Positions 1 through 9,191 of a stretch of DNA of 43,758 nucleotides are shown in pieces. This DNA comes from Deltaproteobacteria bacterium. GTDB taxonomy: Bacteria; Myxococcota_A; UBA9042; PHBI01. The notes under the pieces are model-generated. The model did no database searches, was not told where the DNA came from, and was given only the letters and a program-made list of their open reading frames with translations. A program made the position numbers and the translations under genes. The number at the start of each line of letters is the position of its first letter. The stretch's first letter is position 1. The stretch lies in assembly GCA_011526585.1 (NCBI GenBank), contig WYBB01000013.1, forward strand, positions 1 through 43,758, read 5' to 3'.

Positions 1-2
1 CG

Positions 3-3000
3 GACGACGCGCCCGTGTTCCTGGACCTGGCGGGCGGCGCGACCCCCTGGGGCGTCATCGTCTTCGACGGCGATCCGACCGCCGGCGGCGTGCCTTTCTT
101 CGGCAACCAGGACAACATCTCGCTCGCACCCACGCCGGGCACGACCTATTACTTCATGGTCGTCGCGCTCGGCTCGCCGGAGCTGCTCACCGTCTCGGCC
201 GACCTCCTCAACGACGAGCCCGAGACCGCCTGGGACATCGCCTCCCTGCCCTTCACCCAGAAGGCCGACATCTCCGCCGCGAGCTGGACCCCGGTCGACC
301 CCGCCTACGAGGTCCCGCCGGTGCCGGACGTCTGGTACACGCTCACCGCCGCCGACGAGCGCCCGATCCTCTTCGACGTCAGCCAGAGCAACGGCACCCT
401 GGTCGTCATCGCCTTCGACGGCCCGCCCGACACCGGCTTCCCGGTCACCGGCGGCATCGGCACGGCGACCCTCGAGGCCCCGACCCCGGGCACGACCTAC
501 TATGTCATGGTCTTCGTGCTCGAGGCTCCCGCCCCGCCCGAGCCGACGCTCCTCGTCTTCAGCGCCGACTACGTGCTCCCTCTGCACGACGAGCAGGACA
601 CCGCCATCCCCTTCGGCCCCACGTTCCACCCGCCCACCGTCGATGTCTCGGCCGCCACCCCGTCCCCGAGCGACCCGTTCTTCCGCGGCGAGCTCGCCAC
701 GGTCTGGTACCGCTACACCGCCGAGACCGACGGCGCGGTCGCGCTCCGCGCCACCGGTGACGCCACCAGCTTCCTCTTCGTCTTCGCGGTGCCCGACGAG
801 GGCATCGAGCTCAGCGAGGTCGACGCGGTCGCCTTCGGCTATGACGAGGTCCTGCTGCGCGGCGAGCTCGGCCGCACCTACCTCGTGTGCGTCGGCTTCG
901 AGGCCCTCCCGAGCGCGCTCGCCTTCAGCGCCGATCCCTTCGCCCTGCCGGCACCGCCGCCCAACGACGAGCTCGACGCCGCCACCGCCTTCGACGCGCT
1001 GCCCTTCTCCGACGCCCTCGACGCGGGCGGCGCCACCCCGAGCCCGTCCGACCCGGGCCTCACCTTCCTGCTGCCCTCGGTCTGGTACCGCTTCAACTCG
1101 AGCGTCACGGGGAGCATCACGCTCGACGCCAGCGACGCCGCCTCCCCCACGCTGATCACCGTGCTCGATGCCGGGCTCGCACCCATCGCCGAGGGCCTCG
1201 GCCAGCTCGGCCTCGACGTCGAGGCGGGCCAGGACTACCTCATCCAGGTCGCCTTCCAGGGGCTGCCCGGAGCGCTCGTCTTCTCGGTCACGGCCGGCGA
1301 GCTCGTGGCGCCCCCCGACCACGACGAGATCGGGGCCGCGGACATCGGCTGGGAGCTACCGCGCACGACCGACTTCGACGTGCGCGGCGCCACCGCCAAC
1401 CCCAGCGATCCGGTGCAGAGCGGCGGCCGCGCCACGGTCTGGTACGCCATGACCGCCCCGTTCGACGGCACCTTCGTCTTCGACACCACCGGCAGCGACG
1501 GCACCGTCGACCTCGCGCTCTTCGAGATCGACCGCCCGCAGGATCCGTTCTCGGTCACGCGCCTGCACTTCATCGACTACGCCAGCGGGCAGATCGTCTG
1601 GAGCGGCCTGAGCGGCAAGGGCTACATCATCATGGCCATGCCCAACGAGGCCACGCACCTCGTCGCGCGCCTGGCCTCGGTCCCCCCGCCCAACGACGAC
1701 ATCGCCGACGCCCTCCCGATCGATCCGGCCGCCCTGCCCACGACGATCATCGCGGACACGCGCGGCTCGGTGGCCGGCGACGACGCCGCGTTCGTCACGA
1801 GCTCGGTGCAGGCCAGCGTCTGGTACCGCATCACCCCGAGCGCGCCGACCGCGCTCGCCATCGATACCAACGTCGGCGCCGCGCTCCAGCTGCTCATCTT
1901 CCGCGGCTACCCGACGACCGACAACCCGGCCTTGTCCATGGGCAAGACCGCGCTGCTCCCGCTCGCGGCCGGAGAGACCTACTACCTCGGCGTCATCACG
2001 ATCTTCCGCGGCGATCTCCCCCTCGCGTTTTCGCTCGCGCCGCCCGCCCCCAACGACGAGCCCGGCACCGCCACCCCGATCGCGTCGCTCCCCTTCCGCG
2101 CGAGCATCGCCAACCCGGGTCCGACCCCGGGGATCGCGGATCCGACCCTGCCCCTCACCTTCGTCCCGGTCACCTACGGCACCGTCTGGTACACGTTCAC
2201 GCCGGACCGCGACCTGCAACTCGGCATGGGTTTGTCGCTCGCGCAGTCGGTCGCCGTCTTGTCCGGCGGTCCGGGCGCCTGGGAGCTCGTCGGCGCCAAG
2301 GGCCCCACGGTGATCGGCAGCGTCGACAGCGTACCACTGGAGGCCGGGCTGACCTACGCGATCATGGTGACGAGCGGCGCCGGCTCGGCGCCATTCACGA
2401 GCACGCTCGATCTCGTCGAGGGCCCGACGGCCGCGGCCCGGTTGAGCGGCACCGTGACCTGGGGCAACTTCATCGCGAAGAGCGGTCGGATCGAGGTCAC
2501 CGGCAACGGCACCTCGCGCTTCGTTTCCCTGGCGATCGCCGCCGACGGCCGCTCCGGCACCTACTCGGTCGAGCTCCCGCTCGGGGGGAGCTTCGCGGTG
2601 AGAGTCCGGACCTCGAGCTGCACCAACGTCGCCATCTGCGGCGACCTCGGTTTCGACTTCGGCACGAGCCCGCCGACGCCCATCGTGACACCGGGCACCA
2701 CCATCGCCTACACCGACGAGCTCGACGTCGTCTCCGGCGCGGTGCTCACACGTGACTTCGCCCCCCCGGCGGACAGCGGCGTGGCGCTGGCCTGCGGCGT
2801 CGTCGACACCGGCGAGCGGGGCCCCCTCGCCTGGGTGCAGGGCACCTGGTCGGTCGCCGGCCTGAGCGGCCAGGTCACGAGCGCCGTCGCGTCCGACGGC
2901 AGCTACTGCGTCGCCGCGCCCGTCGCCCACTCGGCCGCGTTCACCGTCTCGAGCGCCCCGACCCAGTGCACGGTCGAAACCTCCACCGCCACGGCGCAGG

Positions 3001-4979
3001 TGAGCATCACCGTGCCCGCGGGTGACGAGACCGCCACCTTGCCGCCGGTGAGCTTCGCGGACCGTGACGGATCGCTCGACCTCACGACCGGTATCGCCGG
3101 TGAGGAGCTCTACCAGTTCCTCGTCGTCGAGTGCGACGGCGAGAGCTGCGGCGACGGCTGCAACGCGCCCGCCGGCGCCACCATCGAGGCCGCCTCTCCG
3201 ACCGGGATCCAGAGCGGCCAGATCCTGCTCAAGGAGGGCGACAAGCACGTGCGCTGGACCGCGCTCAGCACGCCCTTCATCGGCAGCCTCTTCGCGCCAT
3301 GGCTCGGCGGTGAAGGCCTGGGCGTCGACCCGGACTCCCTCCAGGAGGCCTTCGACGCCATCGGCAGCGTCTCGATCTACGAGGCGGAGACGACGGCCTC
3401 CATCGCCGCCGGCGCGACCACGCCCGTCGACCTCTCGACGAGCGCCGTCGGCCACCTCACCGCGAACCTCGACCTGCCCGAGCACGAGGGCGGCTTCCGC
3501 GTCGCCATGGGCCTCGTCGCCTTCTCGCACGCCGCCGATCCGGAGCTCGTGCACACCGCCATCGGCCAGTCGCTCAGCCTCGAGGGGCTCGAGACGCTCA
3601 TCGACGCGAACGGCTCCGGGGTACCGCCCGAGCTCGAGGGCGTCGACACCGTGGTCGAGCCCCGGCCGATCGAGCTCGCGCTCTCGGCCGGCGACGACTG
3701 GCGCCTGCGCCAGGTGCTCGGCGTGACGGTGCAGATCCCGACGGTGACGCTACGGACCGACGACCAGGGCGGAGAGGCGCTCGAGGAGTTCGACCTCCGC
3801 GTCCGGGTCGACGCGCTCGGCGTCGAGGACTACGGGCAGCTCCTGATCTTCCCGATCGATCAGTTCGCCGACACCTCGCCGGGCGGAGCGATCCCGGTCG
3901 ACGTGCCGATCGAGCCGCTCGCGGAGGGTGAGGTGCGCGAGATGCAGTTCTCGCTCCTGCCCCCGACCACCGTGAAGCTGCGCGTGCACCTGCCGCCGGT
4001 GCCTTCCGGCGAGAGCGCGGTCGGCTTCATGCTCTTCGTCGACGAGACCGCGACCGAGCTGCCGGGGAACCCGCTGCGCGTCTCCGCCGCGCTCGAGCTC
4101 AGGCTCTCGAATGAGCCGATCGACGTGATCGAGACCGGGCTCACCGCGGGCGTGCACGAAGGCCTCGCCTTCGGTGGCGACGGCTCGGTCGGACTCGACG
4201 AGGCGCTCGCGATCGGATCCAACCTCGAGCTCTTCGACACCAACATCGCGGTCGACGCCGCCGACGGCGACGAGATCGACCAGACCATCGGCGCGCCCTT
4301 CACCCACGAGCTCGCGCCGCTTCCCGGCGAGACCTGCGCGGCGACCGTCGTCTTCAGCGGCGTCGCGAGCGACGACGACGGCGTCGTCGGGATCCTCGTC
4401 GACGACGTGCCGGTCGACTTCGACGCCGACGGCCGCTTCGCGGCGACCATCGCGCTCGCGCCGGGCGACAACGTCGTGAAGCTGGCGGCGTGGGACGCGC
4501 TCGACAACTGGGTCGTGCGCACGCGCCACCTGCAGCGCAAGGACCCGCTCATCGACACCGACGGCGACCAGCTCGGAGACTGCGACGAGAGCGCCATCGG
4601 GACCTCGCCGACCGACACCGACAGCGACGACGACGGCTGGAGCGACGCGCTCGACCCCGATCCGCTCGACCCCGACGTCGGCGCGAGCCTCGTCGCCCTC
4701 CTGGACACCCTGCGCGCCACCCTCGCCGGACTGCCCAACGGCGCCTTCGAGGGCCGCTTCACGGCCGGCCGTGAGCTTCGCAGGCGAGCGCTCGTACTCG
4801 AGGTGGAGGGCGCCTCCTGGTGCGCCGAGCGAGGCCTGTACCCCTGCGCCGGATTCCTCGTCGGCCGGGTCCTCGAGCGCAGCGACGGCGGCTCCAACGA
4901 CTGGGTCACCGATCCGGCGGCGGCGGCGCTCGTCGCCGACCAGTGCGAGATCCTGCTCGAGCTGCTCTCGCTCCTCTGA
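3..4979 (+). CDS. Giant secreted repeat protein, 5' end outside the window
   Basis: The reading frame is open to the left edge, so the true start and any signal peptide lie upstream; about 1,659 codons are visible. The first half consists of about seven units of 120-150 residues. Most open with an N/H-D-E/D-x-x-x-A motif and carry a V-W-Y motif (VWYTL, VWYRYTA, VWYRFNS, VWYAMTA, VWYRITP, VWYTFTP) followed by a beta-rich stretch ending in TYY or similar. This resembles bacterial pre-peptidase C-terminal-like (PPC) beta-sandwiches. The middle part is beta-rich with paired cysteines. Near nt 4555-4680 an Asp-rich stretch (DTDGDQLGDCDE, DTDSDDDGWSDALDPD) resembles calcium-binding thrombospondin type 3 repeats. 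An extracellular structural or adhesive role is inferred. No catalytic motif was recognised. The gene is convergent with the methyltransferase that follows. Confidence 0.8.
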   Translation, partial: DDAPVFLDLAGGATPWGVIVFDGDPTAGGVPFFGNQDNISLAPTPGTTYYFMVVALGSPELLTVSADLLNDEPETAWDIASLPFTQKADISAASWTPVDPAYEVPPVPDVWYTLTAADERPILFDVSQSNGTLVVIAFDGPPDTGFPVTGGIGTATLEAPTPGTTYYVMVFVLEAPAPPEPTLLVFSADYVLPLHDEQDTAIPFGPTFHPPTVDVSAATPSPSDPFFRGELATVWYRYTAETDGAVALRATGDATSFLFVFAVPDEGIELSEVDAVAFGYDEVLLRGELGRTYLVCVGFEALPSALAFSADPFALPAPPPNDELDAATAFDALPFSDALDAGGATPSPSDPGLTFLLPSVWYRFNSSVTGSITLDASDAASPTLITVLDAGLAPIAEGLGQLGLDVEAGQDYLIQVAFQGLPGALVFSVTAGELVAPPDHDEIGAADIGWELPRTTDFDVRGATANPSDPVQSGGRATVWYAMTAPFDGTFVFDTTGSDGTVDLALFEIDRPQDPFSVTRLHFIDYASGQIVWSGLSGKGYIIMAMPNEATHLVARLASVPPPNDDIADALPIDPAALPTTIIADTRGSVAGDDAAFVTSSVQASVWYRITPSAPTALAIDTNVGAALQLLIFRGYPTTDNPALSMGKTALLPLAAGETYYLGVITIFRGDLPLAFSLAPPAPNDEPGTATPIASLPFRASIANPGPTPGIADPTLPLTFVPVTYGTVWYTFTPDRDLQLGMGLSLAQSVAVLSGGPGAWELVGAKGPTVIGSVDSVPLEAGLTYAIMVTSGAGSAPFTSTLDLVEGPTAAARLSGTVTWGNFIAKSGRIEVTGNGTSRFVSLAIAADGRSGTYSVELPLGGSFAVRVRTSSCTNVAICGDLGFDFGTSPPTPIVTPGTTIAYTDELDVVSGAVLTRDFAPPADSGVALACGVVDTGERGPLAWVQGTWSVAGLSGQVTSAVASDGSYCVAAPVAHSAAFTVSSAPTQCTVETSTATAQVSITVPAGDETATLPPVSFADRDGSLDLTTGIAGEELYQFLVVECDGESCGDGCNAPAGATIEAASPTGIQSGQILLKEGDKHVRWTALSTPFIGSLFAPWLGGEGLGVDPDSLQEAFDAIGSVSIYEAETTASIAAGATTPVDLSTSAVGHLTANLDLPEHEGGFRVAMGLVAFSHAADPELVHTAIGQSLSLEGLETLIDANGSGVPPELEGVDTVVEPRPIELALSAGDDWRLRQVLGVTVQIPTVTLRTDDQGGEALEEFDLRVRVDALGVEDYGQLLIFPIDQFADTSPGGAIPVDVPIEPLAEGEVREMQFSLLPPTTVKLRVHLPPVPSGESAVGFMLFVDETATELPGNPLRVSAALELRLSNEPIDVIETGLTAGVHEGLAFGGDGSVGLDEALAIGSNLELFDTNIAVDAADGDEIDQTIGAPFTHELAPLPGETCAATVVFSGVASDDDGVVGILVDDVPVDFDADGRFAATIALAPGDNVVKLAAWDALDNWVVRTRHLQRKDPLIDTDGDQLGDCDESAIGTSPTDTDSDDDGWSDALDPDPLDPDVGASLVALLDTLRATLAGLPNGAFEGRFTAGRELRRRALVLEVEGASWCAERGLYPCAGFLVGRVLERSDGGSNDWVTDPAAAALVADQCEILLELLSLL

Positions 4980-5028
4980 GCCGCACGACCGATCGAACGG
5001 CGATGCCGCGCGCCGCCGCCGCGAAAGC

Positions 5029-5880
5029 TCAGCGCCGGGTGGCGACGACCTCGAGGTACTCGGCCGGCACCACCAGCGCGTGCTCGCCGCCGCGATCGAA
5101 GCGCGTCACCAGCGCCTCGATCTCGGCCTCGAGCAGCGAGGCGCGGAGCGGGTCGAGCGCGGCGAAGGCCTTGTGGGTCGGCCCGTAGAACCTGCGAAAG
5201 ACGTCGATGAAGTGCGCGGCCGAGGCGTAGCGGAAGTTGAACTCGCGGCGGGTGGCGACGACCTCGGCGACCTCTTCGCCGAAGAGCTCGACGACGTGAG
5301 CACGCACGCCCCAGGCCGACGGGCGCACGAGCCCCGGCGGCGGCGGCACGTGGTGGCCGACGGTGGTGAGCAGCTCGCCGACGAAGCCCGACGGCGTCCA
5401 GCTCGCGAGCGCGATGCGTCCGCCGGGGCGGCAGACGCGCACGAGCTCGGCGGCGGCCTTGGCGTGGTCGGGCGCGAACATCACGCCGAAGGTCGACATG
5501 ACGACGTCGAACGATGCGTCGTCGAAGGGCAGCGCCTCGGCGTCGGCCTCGATGAGCTCGAGCGCGAGCCCCTCGGCGCGGGCGCGCTGCGCCGCCTTGT
5601 CGAGGAGCGCCGGCACGTAGTCGACGCCGGTCGTCCGAGCGAAGCGGCGCGCGGCCGCGAGCGCGGCGTTGCCGTTGCCGGTGGCGACGTCGAGCACGCG
5701 CTCGCCGCTCCGCACGTCGGCGGTCTCGCACAGGGTCTCTCCGACGATCTGGAGCGTGGTGCCGACGACGGCGTAGTCACCCGAGGCCCAGGTCGCGTGC
5801 TGGCGCGTCTTGAGGGCGTCGAGCTCGAGGGCGGGTCGCGCGGGGGTGTGCGCGGGCATGTTGGGGAAGGCGTCGAACAT
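5029..5880 (-). CDS. Class I SAM-dependent methyltransferase (UbiE/COQ5-like)
   Basis: The protein of about 283 residues has a Rossmann methyltransferase core. Motif I reads VLDVATGNGN, the acidic loop is in TGVDYVPALL, and a later DAEALPFDDASFDVV segment is typical of UbiE/Methyltransf_11 proteins. It should transfer a methyl group from S-adenosylmethionine to a small-molecule acceptor that cannot be named from sequence. I chose the ATG at 5880 because GGAGAGAG lies just upstream of it; an upstream in-frame ATG at 5925 has no such site. The gene stands alone, convergent with the giant repeat protein and followed upstream by the sigma-factor gene on the same strand. Confidence 0.85.
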   Translation of the reverse strand: MFDAFPNMPAHTPARPALELDALKTRQHATWASGDYAVVGTTLQIVGETLCETADVRSGERVLDVATGNGNAALAAARRFARTTGVDYVPALLDKAAQRARAEGLALELIEADAEALPFDDASFDVVMSTFGVMFAPDHAKAAAELVRVCRPGGRIALASWTPSGFVGELLTTVGHHVPPPPGLVRPSAWGVRAHVVELFGEEVAEVVATRREFNFRYASAAHFIDVFRRFYGPTHKAFAALDPLRASLLEAEIEALVTRFDRGGEHALVVPAEYLEVVATRR

Positions 5881-6022
5881 GGTCTCTCTCCGGGGATGTG
5901 GGTTCATCGGTCGAGGCCCGTGCATCGCGGGCCGTCGCCGTCCCCATCTACGGAGCCGGGCCGCGACCGATCATGACCGCGCGTCCGAAGGAACCTACCG
6001 TGCGTCCGAACCGACGGCCGCG

Positions 6023-6640
6023 TCAGCGCGCTCGCCCGAAGCGCGCTTCGATCGCCGCGCGCAGGTGCTCGTAGGCCCGGTGCGCGCGCATCTTGATCGT
6101 CGTCTCGCTCGCGCCGAGGAGCTCGGCCGACTCGGCGACCGAGAGCCCGTCGACCTTGAGGAGGCGGAACGCGGTGCGGTGGGCCTCGGGCATCGCGGCC
6201 AGCGCCTCGTCGACCACCGCCGCGAGCTGGCTCGCCTCGAACGCCGCGAGCGGGCTCGCCTCGGACCCCGCCAGCGACACCAGCAGATCGTCACCGAGCG
6301 CCTGCTTCGCCGCGTGCTTGTGCTTGCGCAGGTCGTCGATGAGCAGGCGCCGCGCGATGGCGAACGCCCAGGGCAGGACCGCCGAGCCGCGCAGGAACTG
6401 GCCGCGCGCCCGGTGCATCTGAAGGAGCGTCGCCTGGGTCAGGTCCTCGACCAGCGCCGCGTCGCGCACGCTCTTGCGCAAGAACGCCATCAGCCGCGGC
6501 GCGAGCAGGTCGTAGATCACGGCGAAGGCTCTGTCGTCGCCATCGGCGTAACGATCCATGGCCGCGTCGAGCTCGGATGCATTGTCGCCGGGCGCGGTCA
6601 CGTTTCCCCCCGCCATGACGGATAAGCGAAGCCTATCCAT
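6023..6640 (-). CDS. ECF-type RNA polymerase sigma factor
   Basis: This protein of about 205 residues has sigma region 2 (LVEDLTQATLLQMHRAR, then PWAFAIARRLLIDDLRK) and sigma region 4 (MPEAHRTAFRLLKVDGLS and a helix-turn-helix ending SETTIKMRAHRAYEHLR), with nothing else attached. It would direct RNA polymerase to a specific promoter set. It is divergent from a DUF1109/NrsF-like six-helix membrane protein, the usual kind of partner for membrane-tethered anti-sigma control, so that neighbour is the likely regulator. The start could instead be the ATG at 6616; neither has a strong ribosome site. Confidence 0.85.
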   Translation of the reverse strand: MDRLRLSVMAGGNVTAPGDNASELDAAMDRYADGDDRAFAVIYDLLAPRLMAFLRKSVRDAALVEDLTQATLLQMHRARGQFLRGSAVLPWAFAIARRLLIDDLRKHKHAAKQALGDDLLVSLAGSEASPLAAFEASQLAAVVDEALAAMPEAHRTAFRLLKVDGLSVAESAELLGASETTIKMRAHRAYEHLRAAIEARFGRAR

Positions 6641-6746
6641 TCCGTGACCACGCGTGAAGCCCTCGTGACAGGCTTCTTCGAGAAACCGCGAAACCGCTCG
6701 ACGCGCGCTCCGTATCCTCTAGAGGCGCACGTGCGCCCGGACCGCC

Positions 6747-7406
6747 ATGGCCATGGACGACGATCTCAAGAGCCGCGTGCTCCAAGCCGCCCGCGACGCC
6801 CCCGCCCCGACCCGGCGCGAGGTCCGCCGCCGCACCTGGCTCGTGCTCGCGTTCGGCGTCGCGTCGATGCTGACCGTGTTCCTCGCCATCGGCGGCGTGC
6901 GCCTGACCGAGCGGCCGCTGTGGGTCGTGCTCCTCACCTCGATCGGCGCGACCGCGCTCGCGTTCACCGCGCTCGTGCTCGCCTTCGGGCGCGGCGCCTC
7001 CATGCTCGGGCGCCGCACCGCGACCCTGATCTGGCTGGTCATCGCGGTGCCGCTCCTGCTCTTCGGCTGGAAGCTCGGCATCAGCGCCGGCTGCGAGCTC
7101 GCCCAGTGGTGGCCCGAGCGCCCCGGCCTCCGCTGCCTCATGTGGACCTTGCTCATGGGCGCGGGCCTCCTCGCCTCGCTGCTCTTCGCGCGCAGGCGCA
7201 CCGTCACCCGCCACGCGGCCCTCCTCGGCGGCGCGCTCGGCGTCGCGGTCGGCGCCGCGAGCTGGGCGCTCACCGACCTCTGGTGTCCGGTCGGCCACGC
7301 CGCGCACCTGGCGATCGGCCACCTGGCCCCGCTCATCGCGCTCGGCGTGCTCGGCGCCGTCGCCGGCCACTTCGTGCTCCCCATCGCGCGCTCTGCGCCA
7401 CCGTGA
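6747..7406 (+). CDS. DUF1109/NrsF-like integral membrane protein, probable anti-sigma factor
   Basis: The protein of 219 residues has a short charged N-terminus and about six hydrophobic helices. Conserved-looking cysteines occur in ISAGCELAQ, GLRCLMW and LTDLWCPVGHAAHL. The last, followed by a helix with GHLAPLIALGVLGAVAGH, matches the C-terminal pattern of DUF1109 proteins such as NrsF, which hold an ECF sigma factor at the inner membrane. It starts 106 bp from the divergent sigma-factor gene. Family membership is from pattern recognition; the anti-sigma role is inferred from family and neighbour. The AraC-type regulator gene follows after only 7 bp, so the two may be co-transcribed. Confidence 0.7.
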   Translation: MAMDDDLKSRVLQAARDAPAPTRREVRRRTWLVLAFGVASMLTVFLAIGGVRLTERPLWVVLLTSIGATALAFTALVLAFGRGASMLGRRTATLIWLVIAVPLLLFGWKLGISAGCELAQWWPERPGLRCLMWTLLMGAGLLASLLFARRRTVTRHAALLGGALGVAVGAASWALTDLWCPVGHAAHLAIGHLAPLIALGVLGAVAGHFVLPIARSAPP

Positions 7407-7413
7407 GGCCGCC

Positions 7414-8415
7414 ATGACCACGCCCGAGATCGCGAGCGAGACGGCGGACGTGCTCTCGCAGGTGCTCGAGTCCGTGCGCCTGCGCGGCGCGGTCTACTTC
7501 TCGGTGACCGCGTCGGCGCCCTGGGTCGCCGAGGCGCCGCCCGCGAACCAGCTCGCCCGCCACATCATGCCCGGCGCCGAGCACGTCATCGAATATCACG
7601 CGGTCGTGTCGGGCACGTGCTACGCGAGCCTCATCGACCGGCCGGCGATCGCGCTCCACGCCGGCGACATCGTGCTCTTCCCCCAGGGCGACGCGCACGT
7701 CATGTCGAGCGCACCCGGCATGCGCGGCCCGCGCGATCTCCCGCATCGCCGCCGCGCGCAGCACGAGCGCCTGCCGATCAACGTCGACTTCACGCACGCC
7801 GACGCGCACGACGCGACCCGCCTCATCTGCGGCTTCCTCGCGTGCGACGCGAGCCCGTTCAACCCGCTGCTCACGGCGCTGCCGGAGATCCTCCACATGC
7901 CGCGCGGCGAGCAGGGCCACGCGATGCTCGACCACCTCATCGCCGCGGCGCTGGCCGAGTCGAGCGCGCCTCGCGCCGGGGGTGACGCCGTGCTGGCGCG
8001 CATGAGCGAGCTCATGTTCGTCGAGGTCGTGCGCCGCCACCTCGCCGACCTCGAGCCCACCCGCATGGGTTGGCTGGCGGGCTTGCGCGAGCCGATCGTC
8101 GGCCGCGCCATCGCCGCGCTGCACGCCCGGCCCGCCCACGACTGGTCGCTGGAGGCGCTGGCGCGCGAGGTGGGCGCCTCGCGTTCCTCGCTCGCCGAGC
8201 GCTTCACCGCCTACGTCGGCGTGCCGCCGATGCAGTACCTCACGCAGTGGCGCATGCAGCTCGCGGCCAGGCTCCTCACCGAGGGCGCCACGCTCGCGGT
8301 GATCGCGAGCCAGGTCGGCTACGGCTCCGAGGCCGCCTTCAGCCGCGCCTTCAAGAAGGTCGTCGGGATCGCGCCCGCGGGCTGGCGCGCCGCACGCGAG
8401 CGCATCCGATCATAG
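7414..8415 (+). CDS. AraC family transcriptional regulator with N-terminal cupin
   Basis: The protein has 333 residues. The N-terminal part, including HVIEYHAVVSGTCY and LHAGDIVLFPQGDAH, is a cupin sensing domain of the kind found in AraC-type regulators (Cupin_6). The C-terminal 100 residues carry two helix-turn-helix units: LEALAREVGASRSSLAERF and LAVIASQVGYGSEAAFSRAF, followed by the signature KKVVGIAPAGWR. It is a cytoplasmic DNA-binding regulator whose ligand is unknown. A GAGG site precedes the ATG, which lies 7 bp after the NrsF-like gene. A stem-loop follows the stop codon. Confidence 0.9.
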   Translation: MTTPEIASETADVLSQVLESVRLRGAVYFSVTASAPWVAEAPPANQLARHIMPGAEHVIEYHAVVSGTCYASLIDRPAIALHAGDIVLFPQGDAHVMSSAPGMRGPRDLPHRRRAQHERLPINVDFTHADAHDATRLICGFLACDASPFNPLLTALPEILHMPRGEQGHAMLDHLIAAALAESSAPRAGGDAVLARMSELMFVEVVRRHLADLEPTRMGWLAGLREPIVGRAIAALHARPAHDWSLEALAREVGASRSSLAERFTAYVGVPPMQYLTQWRMQLAARLLTEGATLAVIASQVGYGSEAAFSRAFKKVVGIAPAGWRAARERIRS

Positions 8416-8427
8416 AGCGCGGACGGG

Positions 8428-8463
8428 ATCTCCGAGCGCGCGCAACGTCGGACGCTCGGAGAT
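8428..8463 (+). terminator. Stem-loop after the AraC-type gene
   Basis: A perfect 11-bp inverted repeat (ATCTCCGAGCG and CGCTCGGAGAT) encloses a 14-nt loop, 12 bp after the TAG stop of the regulator. There is no T-run, so it is not a textbook intrinsic terminator; it may stabilise the 3' end, or it may be an operator for the following small gene. Confidence 0.5.
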
Positions 8464-8580
8464 GACACTCGGACTCCCGGTCATGACCGAACCCGGAGCT
8501 GCTTCGTAGAGGGGGGCGCAGGTCATCGAGCGCATTCGCCTCGAATGCACTGCCAACCCAAAGCAAAGGAGTTTCCGAGA

Positions 8581-8643
8581 TGAAGTCGAAGACCAACGTG
8601 AAGGCCGGCCTGAGCCTGAACTTCGCGAAGATCTGCTTCTAAT
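8581..8643 (+). CDS. 20-residue peptide, possible small natural-product precursor
   Basis: A 20-codon frame reads MKSKTNVKAG followed by LSLNFAKICF and a TAA stop. AAAGGAG sits 8 nt before the ATG, one of the best ribosome sites in the window. The KTNVKAG-LSLNF pattern resembles short peptides of the K-x-K-T-N-V-K-A-G type that I recall from myxobacteria and cyanobacteria as possible ribosomal natural-product precursors; this could not be confirmed. The single cysteine near the C-terminus is the only obvious modification site. No modifying enzyme is adjacent; an ATP-grasp enzyme lies 16 kb away and there is no reason to link it. A GC stem-loop follows the stop. Confidence 0.5.
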
Positions 8644-8679
8644 CCGAGCAGTTGAAGGCCGAGTGGCGACCGCGGGGGC

Positions 8680-8703
8680 GCCCCTGCATCACGTCGCAGG
8701 GGC
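8680..8703 (+). terminator. GC-rich stem-loop after the 20-codon gene
   Basis: GCCCCTGC and GCAGGGGC form an 8-bp stem with an 8-nt loop, 36 bp after the small peptide's stop codon. There is no T-run. It probably ends or protects the short transcript. Confidence 0.4.
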
Positions 8704-8787
8704 ACCTCGTGGTCGTCCGCGTGCCTTGCACATCGTGCACGTCATCGCCGTCTGGCACATCCAGCGTCCATCCCCACGGAGATCCCC

Positions 8788-9165
8788 ATGTCGAGCTCCT
8801 CGCGCGTCGCCCGCTCGGCGCACGCCCACACCCCCAACACCGCCAGCGCTCCGGAGCAGGACCGCGCCGGCGCACACCACGTCCAGCTCAAGCGCACCCT
8901 CGTCGGCATGGACTTCGCCGCGCAGGAGGCCGCGCTCTCCCCCGAGCGCGGCGTCCAGATGAAGGAGGCCGGCACCGGCTACACACCCGTCGGGCCCAGC
9001 GTCGAACAGATCGTGCAGGACGCCTACACGCTCGGAGGCCAGAGTCGCTACCAGGTGACACCGCAAGAGGCGATGCGCTGGGTCGAGGACCACATGCGCA
9101 ACGCGCGCCCCGAGCACAAGTACGCCTTCATCGAGGCGATGAAGCGGATCAACAAGCGGCTCTGA
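8788..9165 (+). CDS. Small hypothetical protein with an LKRTLVGMDFAAQEAAL motif
   Basis: The protein has 125 residues and no signal peptide or membrane segment. Residues 1-30 are rich in Ser, Ala and His and look disordered. A motif LKRTLVGMDFAAQEAALSP follows; similar L-x-x-M-x-F-A-x-x-E-A-A-L-x-P motifs occur, as far as I recall, in toxin-like or contractile-injection-associated proteins of myxobacteria. The C-terminal half (VTPQEAMRWVEDHMRNARPE, then KYAFIEAMKRINKRL) looks helical. A GGAG site precedes the ATG. The function is unknown. The gene is convergent with the cysteine desulfurase gene. Confidence 0.65.
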   Translation: MSSSSRVARSAHAHTPNTASAPEQDRAGAHHVQLKRTLVGMDFAAQEAALSPERGVQMKEAGTGYTPVGPSVEQIVQDAYTLGGQSRYQVTPQEAMRWVEDHMRNARPEHKYAFIEAMKRINKRL

Positions 9166-9191
9166 TCCGAAGGCGCCGGGTCCTTCAGAGC
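9159..9191. terminator. Possible shared stem-loop between convergent genes
   Basis: GCTCT and GAAGG on the left pair with CCTTC and AGAGC on the right around an 8-nt loop, with a 5-nt bulge on the left side. It spans the stop codons of the convergent genes ending at 9165 and 9185, so it could end transcription from both sides. Weak evidence. Confidence 0.3.
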
